From positions 1 to 15,893 of the forward strand of contig SKLD01000360.1 of assembly GCA_007123395.1 (NCBI GenBank): a stretch of DNA of 15,893 nt. Reading direction: 5' to 3'. Below are positions 5,849-13,800 of this stretch, piece by piece. The position numbers and the translations under genes are program-made. How positions within the stretch are numbered: the stretch's first letter is position 1; every line of letters starts with the position of its first letter. The stretch comes from Opitutales bacterium (GTDB lineage Bacteria; Verrucomicrobiota; Verrucomicrobiia; Opitutales; Oceanipulchritudinaceae). Below the pieces are notes generated by a model that searched no databases, was not told where the DNA came from, and was given only the letters and a program-made list of their open reading frames with translations.

Positions 5849-7573
5849 ATGCGGATTCGTTTTTTCATTGACGCGTTTATTCTGCTCTGGGCGATGGTTT
5901 TGCTCGCGTGGTTGGGCATGGTGATGCCGGTTCACTTCCGTGCGGTTTCGCCGCTCGTGTTGGAGGAAGCGGCCCGCGGCACGCCGACGGCGACAGATCT
6001 TGTGGACGAGTTACTGGCAGCGGGCCGGGTGGGGCCCGCCGCACTCGTTGGCGAGAGTTTGCCGCGCGGAATGGAGGAGGCGCAACGGCAGCGTGCCTCG
6101 CGTCTGCGCGCCGGAAATCCGGCATATTCGATCAGCGGCGGTCCGGCTCCCTATTTCATTCAATTTCTCGATTCTGTGAGCTACCACCCGGAGGAGGCTG
6201 CGGAGTTAATCCCGTTTTTGCTCCCGCGCGAACGCCGCGAGGTAATGGCGGGCTTTCTCGCCCATTCGAGCAATGAGCTGGTGCGCGATCTCCTCCGTAC
6301 GCGGGAACTGCCCGGCTGGGCGCGCTTTCTGCCCGCCTACTCCGAGGCGGGGCACCCGCTCGATGCGACGATCCTCTCCGCCGCCCTCCTCGAGCAGAGC
6401 GGGCGTTTTCCCGCGCCCGTGAGCCGACGCCTGCGGGAGATTACGCGCGAATCGCTTGCGGCGGAGTCGGCGTCGCGGGATTTGGAGCGCTTTCTCCTCG
6501 GTGTCTTCAGTCTCGGCAAGCGCATGTCGTTTGCCTCCCTCGCCGAACTCGTGGCCCACTGCCCCGACGCCGACACCTTTTACCGCGTGGCGGCGCTTCT
6601 GCACCAAGAGGAGGGGGGCGCGCGCTTGCCCGAGTTCTATGCCGCCGCGCTCCTCACCGATGATCTCGCCGGGCTCGTCGAATACCTGCGCTTTCAGCGC
6701 GAAGACGGCTGGCGCGCGCTGCGGTTGGCCTTGACGCTGGGGGAGGGGGCCGTGCGCGAGTTGCTTACCTTCGACAAGCCGCTCTACGAGCCGTCGCCGT
6801 TGCTCAGCGGCCTTTCCGCGCACATCACGCGCGGCGGCGAATTTTTCCAAGGCTTTGCCCAGCGCAATCCGCGTTCCGCTCTCGCCGCGAAACTGGCGGC
6901 TTTTTTCGGGTCCGGTTTCGCGCTCGCGGTCCTCTTCAGCCGGGTGGCGGAGGTGTCGCACCGGCGGCCCGTCGCCTCCTACCGCAATCCGCTCTTTCTC
7001 GCCAGCAACGCGGCTGTCGCCTTTATCGTCGCGGTCCTGCTATGGGTTGCGGTCGAGCCGGAGTTGCTCCACTTTCAAGAAAACCGGGAAGCCGTCCTGC
7101 GCATCGACTTGGCGAGCGTCGTCGGGCCGGTTTCTCTTCCCTCACATGAATCCGAAAGCGATATGATCGACCAGGTCACCCTCCTCATCCTCCTGCTCTT
7201 CTTTGTCACGCAGTTGGCGATTTTTGTCTTCTGCATGATCCGCATACGCGAGGTGAAAAAGCAGAGCGCGCACCCCGAGCTGAAGATCCGCCTCCTCGAA
7301 AACGAGGAGCACCTCTTCGACCTCGGCCTCTATGTGGGCCTTGGCGGGACCGTCGCCGCGCTCATCCTTGTGGTGCTCAACGTCGTCGAGGCGAGCCTTA
7401 TGGCCGCCTACGCCTCGACGCTCTTCGGCATCATCTTCGTTGCACTCCTCAAGGTGATTTTTCTGCGGCCCTACCGCCGACAACTCATCCTCCTGAGCGG
7501 CAATGGCCAGACCAGTGCCGCCCCCGCCCGCGCCGGAAAGTCCGGGCGCAATGTGAGCAATTTCATGGGCTGA
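5849..7573 (+). CDS. Six-helix membrane protein with a C-terminal ExbB/TolQ/MotA-like channel module
   Basis: A 574-residue protein starting at the ATG at 5849 (MRIRFFIDAF); an upstream in-frame TTG at 5807 adds nothing recognisable. Predicted membrane helices: 5-26, 343-363, 381-402, 439-464, 490-511 and 516-538. Residues 31-342 form a large, helix-rich soluble domain, on the periplasmic side by the positive-inside rule. The last three helices have the TolQ topology (out-in, in-out, out-in, C-terminus inside) and its signatures: YVGLGGTV matches TolQ's YIGLFGTV, and AAYASTLFGIIFVAL matches the A-T-G-AI pattern of its last helix, keeping both channel threonines (Thr501, Thr524). The usual long loop between the last two helices is very short. 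The partner gene starts 31 bases later. Proposed role: channel half of an ion-driven envelope complex. The channel resemblance is seen in sequence; the function is inference. Confidence 0.8.
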   Translation: MRIRFFIDAFILLWAMVLLAWLGMVMPVHFRAVSPLVLEEAARGTPTATDLVDELLAAGRVGPAALVGESLPRGMEEAQRQRASRLRAGNPAYSISGGPAPYFIQFLDSVSYHPEEAAELIPFLLPRERREVMAGFLAHSSNELVRDLLRTRELPGWARFLPAYSEAGHPLDATILSAALLEQSGRFPAPVSRRLREITRESLAAESASRDLERFLLGVFSLGKRMSFASLAELVAHCPDADTFYRVAALLHQEEGGARLPEFYAAALLTDDLAGLVEYLRFQREDGWRALRLALTLGEGAVRELLTFDKPLYEPSPLLSGLSAHITRGGEFFQGFAQRNPRSALAAKLAAFFGSGFALAVLFSRVAEVSHRRPVASYRNPLFLASNAAVAFIVAVLLWVAVEPELLHFQENREAVLRIDLASVVGPVSLPSHESESDMIDQVTLLILLLFFVTQLAIFVFCMIRIREVKKQSAHPELKIRLLENEEHLFDLGLYVGLGGTVAALILVVLNVVEASLMAAYASTLFGIIFVALLKVIFLRPYRRQLILLSGNGQTSAAPARAGKSGRNVSNFMG

Positions 7574-7604
7574 ACCGCTCGCCGCCGCCAACCTCGGAAA
7601 TACC

Positions 7605-9029
7605 GTGAACAAGTCGCTCCTCCTCATTATCTGCGATTTTCTCCTCATCAGCATCCTTGCGCTTGTTGAGTTCAAGCCGCCGGACGCGCCCGAGGAGGTC
7701 GCGCGCGAGGAAGCCGAGGCTGAGTCCGGCCTCGAACGCGATCTCGTGGAAGTGCTCCGGCTCTCCCTTGAGGGCGAAGCGGAGCAGCGCCGCCGCCTCG
7801 CGCAGGAGCTGGAGTCCCGCCAGTCCGACCTCGAAGAGACGGCCCGCGAACTGGAAGAGCGCTCGCAGGAGCTGAACCTCACGCGGGAGGAGCGGGAGCA
7901 ACTCGCGCGCGAGCGCGAACAGCTCGCCGCCGAGCGCGAGCGCCTCGCCCGCGAAAAGGCGCAGACCGAGGCTTCGCTCGCGCAGACCCGCGAGGAACGC
8001 GAGCGGCTCGACGCCGACCTGCGCGAGCAGCAGGAGCGCGCCCGCCGCATGCAGGAGGAACTCCAGCAACGCCAGCGCGAACTCGCCCAGCGCGAGGAAG
8101 CCCTCAGCGAGCTGGAAGACATCCGCCGCGAGCTGGAGCGCGACCGCGAGCGCGTCGCCACGGACCTGCGCATCTCCGAGACGGAGCGGGCCATGCTCGA
8201 GCAAAACCTCGTCGCCGCCCGCGCCGAGGTCGACCGCGCGCGCATCGAGACGGAGCGGGCACAGGAGCGCGCCGAGCGCCTCGGCGAAGGTGTCACCCGG
8301 CTCGCCGAGCGGACCGACGCCGTGCAGGAGGAGGTGCGCCGCGCGCAACCGCTCTCCATGAATGTCATCTACAACCGCTTCCAGAACAACCGCATCCCCC
8401 TGACCTTCGACTGGCAGACACCCGCGCTCTTCGGCGCGCGCGACCAGTCGCAGACGATGGAGACGGTTCTCGTCGAGGAAGGTGGGCAAATCTACGCGGT
8501 CTTCGAGGGATCGCGCTCGCCCTTCCGCGCGGAGACCCTCGACCGCATCCAGAATATCCGCGGTACCATGCGTATCGGGGACAACCGCCTCGAAATCGTC
8601 GAGGTCAGCTTTCTGCGCGCCGACCCGCGAGTCGTCGCCGTCGCCGTGCCACGGAGATTTGTCGAGGGCACGGACATCGAGGTCATGCAACTGGCCGACG
8701 ATCCTCTTCGCTTTCCCGAGGCCGTCCTCATCAACGACGAACGCGGCTTCTTCGGCGAATCACGCTTCCGCCTGCGCGCGGGCTCGCAGCGCTACGTCGA
8801 CATGGATTCCCGGCTCGTCAACCGTCTCTTCGGCGAGTTCTCCCCGCGCCGCGGCGATATCGTCTTCTCCAAGAGCGGCCAGCTCCTCGGCTTCATGATC
8901 ACCAATGAGACCAGTGTCATCGTCGACGAAATCCGCCCTTGGGCCAACCTCCGCATCGGCGACGACTTCAGCCAGAGCGAGTTTCGCGACCTCCACCGCC
9001 GCCTCCAACGCCTCGGCGGCGCCAACTGA
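7605..9029 (+). CDS. ExbD/TolR/MotB-like anchor fused to a long coiled coil and a C-terminal trypsin-fold-like domain
   Basis: A 474-residue protein starting at a GTG (7605) with GGAAA seven bases upstream. The N-terminus MNKSLLLIICDFLLISILAL is one membrane helix (4-22) with a buried Asp11, the arrangement of the ion-binding Asp in TolR, ExbD and MotB; no signal-peptidase site follows. Residues about 35-248 are an almost uninterrupted Glu/Arg-rich coiled coil with leucines at seven-residue spacing (for example 100, 107, 114), some 32 nm if fully extended. The C-terminal domain (250-474) is beta-rich. FLRADPRVVAVAVP and RRGDIVFSKSGQLLGFMI recall the Asp and Ser regions of trypsin-like proteases, but no catalytic triad is visible. 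It follows the channel-like gene by 31 bases and is predicted to be its periplasm-facing partner. The order TM-Asp, coiled coil, terminal domain is MotB-like, but no peptidoglycan-binding OmpA motif is present. Confidence 0.78.
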   Translation: MNKSLLLIICDFLLISILALVEFKPPDAPEEVAREEAEAESGLERDLVEVLRLSLEGEAEQRRRLAQELESRQSDLEETARELEERSQELNLTREEREQLAREREQLAAERERLAREKAQTEASLAQTREERERLDADLREQQERARRMQEELQQRQRELAQREEALSELEDIRRELERDRERVATDLRISETERAMLEQNLVAARAEVDRARIETERAQERAERLGEGVTRLAERTDAVQEEVRRAQPLSMNVIYNRFQNNRIPLTFDWQTPALFGARDQSQTMETVLVEEGGQIYAVFEGSRSPFRAETLDRIQNIRGTMRIGDNRLEIVEVSFLRADPRVVAVAVPRRFVEGTDIEVMQLADDPLRFPEAVLINDERGFFGESRFRLRAGSQRYVDMDSRLVNRLFGEFSPRRGDIVFSKSGQLLGFMITNETSVIVDEIRPWANLRIGDDFSQSEFRDLHRRLQRLGGAN

Positions 9030-9056
9030 AAAGCGCGTGGCAAAAAGCGCGTGGCA
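9029..9056 (+). repeat. Perfect 14-base tandem duplication at the end of the coiled-coil gene
   Basis: AAAAGCGCGTGGCA occurs twice without a gap (9029-9042, 9043-9056), beginning at the last base of the stop codon. It is followed by a 9-base near-repeat (AAGGACCGC, AAGGACCAC; 9056-9073). GCGTGG of the second copy can pair with CCACGC at 9070-9075. No T-run follows, so it is not an intrinsic terminator. Confidence 0.75.
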
Positions 9057-9099
9057 AGGACCGCAAGGACCACGCACAGCCGACCCCAAGCTGCCCCCT

Positions 9100-9129
9100 T
9101 TGGCAAATAAAAGTTACCTTGTTGATAAT
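9100..9129 (+). promoter_or_regulatory. Good sigma-70-type promoter upstream of the DUF420/M14 genes
   Basis: TTGGCA (9100-9105) and GATAAT (9124-9129) each match the consensus at five of six positions, with an 18-base spacer. They sit in the only AT-rich patch of this gap. The predicted start is near 9136, well upstream of the ATG at 9347. Confidence 0.6.
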
Positions 9130-9156
9130 TGTTAAGACTCTCGCGCTTCAACAGTA

Positions 9157-9179
9157 GGCGGGCTGATTTATCGCCCGCC
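9157..9179. other. GC-rich hairpin in the predicted leader of the DUF420 gene
   Basis: GGCGGGC (9157-9163) pairs perfectly with GCCCGCC (9173-9179) around a 9-base AT-rich loop. It lies about 20 bases after the predicted transcription start. No T-run follows on either strand, so it is more likely a leader structure than a terminator. Confidence 0.5.
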
Positions 9180-9346
9180 CGCGGAGTCCCGTCGAACTCC
9201 CCCATAGCGTTGCGACAGATACAGCGCGCGCCGACAGTCTTCTGTAGCCGGGGTCCGGGGATGAAACTTCGCGATCGCGCCCGATCCAGCGGCTGCGGGC
9301 GGTTGCGGCTTGCGGCCTTCGGGTGGGCGGGCATTTTCTTGCCGCC

Positions 9347-9886
9347 ATGCAACCAAGGATGGCGTTGATTTGGATCGGAGTGGTGAGCGTGCTCGCGGTG
9401 GCGGGGCTCTTTTGGCTGATTTACGGCTTTGAGGGGATGGCGGCAGATACGGAGGCCTTTGCCTTTCTGCCCGCGCTGAATGCCTTCCTCAACGCCGCGA
9501 GCGCGACATTTGTCATTCTCGCCATTATCAAGATCAAGGCCGGGCAGAAGCGCACGCACGGGATGCTGATGATCGCGGCGACGGTGGCGTCAGCCCTCTT
9601 TCTCGTCGGTTACCTGCTGCACCACTCGCTGCACGGCGACACACGGTTCTTGCGCGAGGGGATGCTGCGTCCGGTCTATTTCTTCATTCTCATCACGCAC
9701 ATCGTCCTTGCTGTCGCCGTTCTGCCGATGGTGCTATCGACCCTCTATTTCGCCGCCGCCAAGCGCTGGGAGAGCCACAAGCGCCTCGCCCGCTGGACCT
9801 ATCCGGTGTGGATCTACGTGTCCGTCACCGGCGTGCTTGTCTTCGTCTTCCTGCGCGTGCTCAACACGCCGCCGCCGGTCTATTGA
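9347..9886 (+). CDS. DUF420 family integral membrane protein
   Basis: A 179-residue protein with five predicted membrane helices (about 6-26, 38-62, 73-93, 108-136, 147-170). Conserved-looking histidines lie at helix ends: His92-His93 and His96 in LLHHSLHGDTRF, His118 in FFILITHIVLAV, and His144 in KRWESHKRLARWTYPVW. This pattern fits DUF420, whose S. aureus member CtaM is needed for maturation of haem-copper oxidase. Relatives often sit near cytochrome oxidase or SCO genes, but none is visible here, so a role in oxidase or haem assembly is only a family-based guess. The start is uncertain: the ATG at 9347 lacks a Shine-Dalgarno sequence, the ATG at 9359 has AAGG directly before it, and a GTG at 9323 is also in frame. 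The M14 gene starts 22 bases after its stop, so the two are probably co-transcribed. Confidence 0.82.
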   Translation: MQPRMALIWIGVVSVLAVAGLFWLIYGFEGMAADTEAFAFLPALNAFLNAASATFVILAIIKIKAGQKRTHGMLMIAATVASALFLVGYLLHHSLHGDTRFLREGMLRPVYFFILITHIVLAVAVLPMVLSTLYFAAAKRWESHKRLARWTYPVWIYVSVTGVLVFVFLRVLNTPPPVY

Positions 9887-9908
9887 GACGTGGCCGGGGC
9901 ATGAGGCG

Positions 9909-10694
9909 ATGAGGTTGTCAAGAGCACAGGACTTTACCGAGATTGGCTATTACCGTCCGCTGCGCGCGGCGGCGGAGGCAGCGGGATTTGTGTGGCACGA
10001 GGCGGGGCACTTCCATGCGCTACCCTATGTGTTGCTGCGGTCGGGCCACGGGTCGGGTGCGGAAGTCCCGCGTGTGTATCTTTCGGCGGGGATACACGGG
10101 GACGAGCCGGCGGGGTCGCTTGCGGTGCTGGAGGGCCTGCGGGGCGGGTTGTTCGACCGGGGGGTGGCGTGGGACATCTTTCCGGCGCTGAACCCGGGCG
10201 GGCTGGCGCGGGGCACGCGCGAAAATCCCGGAGGTATCGACCTCAACCGCGACTACCGCTTGCTCACGGCCCCGGAGACACGGCTGCACGCGCATTGGAT
10301 CGAATGCGGCGAGTCGCCCTACGACCTCTACATTTCTCTACACGAAGACTGGGAGGCGCGAGGCTTCTACCTCTACGAAATCAATACCTCGGGCGGTCCA
10401 TCGATGAGCGCTGCCATCCTCAGCGCGGTGGAAACTTTTCTTCCCCTCGAGCCGGGGCCGGTGGTGGACGGGCACCGTCTGCGCGCGCCGGGTTGGATAT
10501 ACCATCCGCCCGAGCCGGACGAGCCCGAGGGCTGGCCCGAGGCCATCTTCCACTGCAAGAAGCGCCCCCTCAACTCCTACACACTCGAGACGCCCTCGGC
10601 CCTTCCGCTGCGCAGGCGCGTGGACGCCCATCTCGCGGCAGTGCGGGCGGCGATCCGGGTGCTTCTCACGGAAAGCCGGAAGACCGGAGATTGA
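9909..10694 (+). CDS. M14-family zinc carboxypeptidase / aspartoacylase-like hydrolase
   Basis: A 261-residue protein with the M14 catalytic set: HGDEPAG (63-69, zinc ligands His63 and Glu66), NPGGLARGTRENPGGIDLNR (95-114, with Asn113-Arg114 for substrate carboxylate binding), SLHEDW (143-148, zinc ligand His145) and TLETPS (225-230, general base Glu227). It has no signal peptide, so a cytoplasmic enzyme is predicted, such as a trimmer of murein-derived or other small peptides or a deacylase. The length is that of a bare catalytic domain. The ATG at 9909 is chosen because the N-terminal block MRLSRAQDFTEIGYYRPL fits and the upstream codons overlap the DUF420 gene in another frame; GAGG lies just before it. 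The exact substrate cannot be told from sequence. Confidence 0.9.
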   Translation: MRLSRAQDFTEIGYYRPLRAAAEAAGFVWHEAGHFHALPYVLLRSGHGSGAEVPRVYLSAGIHGDEPAGSLAVLEGLRGGLFDRGVAWDIFPALNPGGLARGTRENPGGIDLNRDYRLLTAPETRLHAHWIECGESPYDLYISLHEDWEARGFYLYEINTSGGPSMSAAILSAVETFLPLEPGPVVDGHRLRAPGWIYHPPEPDEPEGWPEAIFHCKKRPLNSYTLETPSALPLRRRVDAHLAAVRAAIRVLLTESRKTGD

Positions 10695-10872
10695 GATTTG
10701 CCGGCATACACAGCCGTCTATTCCGCGCTCGCTTGCTGCCCGCGTTTATCGAGGCCCGATGGATGCGGGGGGTCTTCGCCTGAAAGAGCGGCCTCGCGGA
10801 TAGCATCGTCGGTGTCAATTGCATCGTGCGCTTGTCGTGCGGTGCCGTTGGTGTTCCCTTTGATGGTAGACG

Positions 10873-13800
10873 ATGAAGCCTTCCGGGACAAAGCGGACAT
10901 GGGGGAGGCGGCTTTTGCGGGCCGCGCTCTGGCTCTTTGCCGGATCGTTGGTTCTGTTGCTCGCCGTGGTGCTGACGCATCCGTGGTGGCTGGCGGCCGT
11001 GATCGGGCACGTTCTCGCGCGCGAGGGCGTGGAGGTGCGCGAAGCGAATGTGCGCGGCTACGGTGCGATCGAGTGGTCGGGGCTCTCATGGGAGTTCGAG
11101 GGCAACCGCATCGAGGCGGATCGCATTGCCGTGGCCCTGCCGCTGACGTGGCTGGTGACCCTCTACACGGGGCGACCGCCCGCGCCCCCGGTTCTCGGCG
11201 AGGCCCTCGTGTGGCTGGAGGACTGGTCGCTTGACGTGGATACGGCGGAGCGGAAGCGACCGGACGACCCGTCCCCGGAGGTTGATTTGCCGGATTTAGC
11301 GCGGGAGATCCGCGGCATTCTCGAAACTGTGCGGCGTGTGATGCCCGTGGCAGTTGCCAAACGAGGGGTGGTTCGTGCCGCGCCGATGGAGTGGACGATT
11401 GCGGAGGCTTCCTGGCGCGACGGAGTTTTCAACCTGGAAGGCGGTGAAAAGACGCTTCCGGGCCTCGTGAAACTATCCGCCGAGGCGGTTTTGCTGGAAG
11501 AGGGTATCGCCCTTCGTGCCCGTTCTCTTGACGATTCGTGGCCTTGGAGCATCGACGCCTCGGTCGAGACGCGGGCCGACCGCCTGGACGCGCGCGGCAG
11601 GGCGGAACTCGACGGGCTCGCCGTTGACGGCACGGTTGCGTGGGAGGCGGGCGGTTGGGTTCCCGGCGAGGCGGAATTGACCGTGCGGGGCGAACGCATA
11701 CCGGAAGCGCTCGGGCAGCACGTGCGCGACTGGCGCCTTCGCGTGCTTGACGCTGAGGCGGCGTGGAGTGCGCCAGACGCATGGACCTTTGCCGGTTCGG
11801 GCGAGGGGGAGTGGCACGAACCGGAGAGCGGTGAATGGATCCGCTGGAGCGGGGAGGCGGAGGCATCGGGCGATTTAGAGTCGGTGCGCGTGGAGGCAGC
11901 GTCTGTCGATTTACCTTTTCTACTTGCCGATCTTTCGGCCCCGGCGCGTTTCCGGTTTGCGGATTTTTCGTTGGCCGAGCCGGTGATCATCGATGTTGTG
12001 GCGGATCTTTCGCGTTTGCCGCTGCATCCCCTCGACGCCGCATTCGAGGGAAATGTATCGCTCGATCCTGCGGAGGAGGGCGGTGTCTGGATCGATGCGG
12101 CGGGGACGCTTGCGGGCCGGTGGGAAAGCGAAGACGCGGCCGCCGACATCAGCCTGCGCGGGTTTGTCGACGCTTCGCGCGCCCAAGCGGAGCGGTTGGA
12201 TCTCATTTTGCCGCGGGGGACGCGTGTCGAGGCATCGGGAGGTTATGTTTTCGCGGAAGCGCGGGTGGATCGCGCGGAGGCATCGTTCGTGCTGGAGCGT
12301 GAAGATTTGGAGCCCTTTTTCGCATGGGCCGCGGAGTTGCCCGCGCGCATTGAGGGCGGCGCGAAGGCGGATGGGGTGTGGCCGGACACCGTCCACGAGG
12401 GGAGCGTGCGGTCAGCGGACGTTGCCGTGCCCGCGATGCATCCGTTCGACGCGGAGTTGCGGTGGAGCGGCGAGGGTGCCGCGCGCTTGGCCGCCGCCGT
12501 AAAGTTACGCCGGGAGGCGCACCGCCTCGCAGCGGAAGCGGACATAAGGATGGAGGAGGGGCGTTTTCGTGCGGCGGTGGGCGCGCTCTACGCGGAGGAC
12601 GGCACCGGGCAGCGTGTCTTCGACGTCGCGCCTGAGCCGGGCCTTGTCGTCGAGACGGTCATCGGTGGCGAAAGCGCATGGCGGGTCGACTGGTCCGCAT
12701 TTGCGGCGGATTTGTATTCGGAGACCCTTGGCGGGGGACTTGCCGCTTCCGAGAGCGGTTGGTTCGCTGCGGAGGGGTTTACGGTCAACGGGTTTCGCGC
12801 GGAGAGCATCGATCCGGCGTGGGTCACGGCGTGGGTGAATGTCGAACTGCCCGAAGTATACGGACGGTCAGTGGTCCTTGACGCGACGACGGGCACAAGC
12901 GGGCGTATCGAGGGAACGGGTACATTGGACGCCGAGGGGGTGCGCGGAGGCGAGCGGTTCGGCACCGGGCTGTATTTCGCTCTGAGTGGTACCGGTCTGC
13001 ATGTGGAGGATGCGACGGTCTTCCGTGGCGGAAACGAGGTGTTCCGCGCCGAGGGGTCGCTTCCGCTCGACCTGTATTGGCGCGATGGATCTTTTGCGGC
13101 GGATTTTGATAGGCAGCGGGAACTCGATATTCTCTTGCGCGTGGACGGCCGCTCCGAGGTGGCCGATCTTCTTGCCACATATGCGGCGACCGAAGTCGAC
13201 GAGCCCGACCTACGTTTGCGCCTTAGAGGTACCTTGCTCGCCCCGAAGGGCCGCTTCGAAGCGGCGGCAGGCCGTATTGCCTTTACGCCTCCGGAAACGG
13301 AAGAGGCTTTTGTCGTGCGCGATTTGCGGCTGCGCGTTGATCTGGAAGACGACCGGGCCCGCATTGAGGAGGCAGCCTTTGTCCTGCCGGGTGTCCGCCA
13401 ACCGGCACGTCTGACCGGCAGCGTGGAGGGGATCGCATGGGACGCTGCTCTCGCGGGAGAGTTCGATGCTCTCACGCGGCGCTTGCGCGGGGAGTTGGAC
13501 CTCGACGCCTTTCCGTTTGCCGCTCTCGCCGGGCTTCTTCCCGACATTTTTGAGCCGCGCGGGAGTGTCGCGGGCGGGTTTCGGCTTTCGCCGGGCATGA
13601 AAATGCACGGGGAAGCGAGCGTGCGCGGTTTGTCCCTAAGACCTTTTGAAGACGGCTCCACGTTGCGGGATATAGACGCCGACGTATCGCTCGACGGAAC
13701 AGTATTGAAGTTCCGGGACGTGAGCGCGCTTTGGAACGGTCGCGCCGTGACGATCACAGGTGAGGCCGACATTTCCACTTTACCCGATCCCCTCTTTTCC

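Larger units (their letters stand above)
9030..9346. other. Intergenic stretch before the DUF420 gene
   Basis: These 317 bases hold the 14-base tandem repeat, a good promoter (9100-9129) and a GC-rich hairpin (9157-9179). If the promoter drives the DUF420 gene, its leader is about 210 bases. I recognise no riboswitch or ncRNA family and no supported gene here. Confidence 0.6.

Noticed and set aside
7142..8690. Two long minus-strand frames (408 and 375 codons) opposite the stator-like pair
   Set aside because: They mirror the repetitive Glu/Arg coiled coil as Ser/Arg- and Leu/Ala-rich sequence and have no recognisable domain; the plus-strand frames have membrane helices and motifs.
9157..9179. 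Hairpin as a terminator of the coiled-coil gene
   Set aside because: No T-run on either strand, and it lies downstream of a good promoter.
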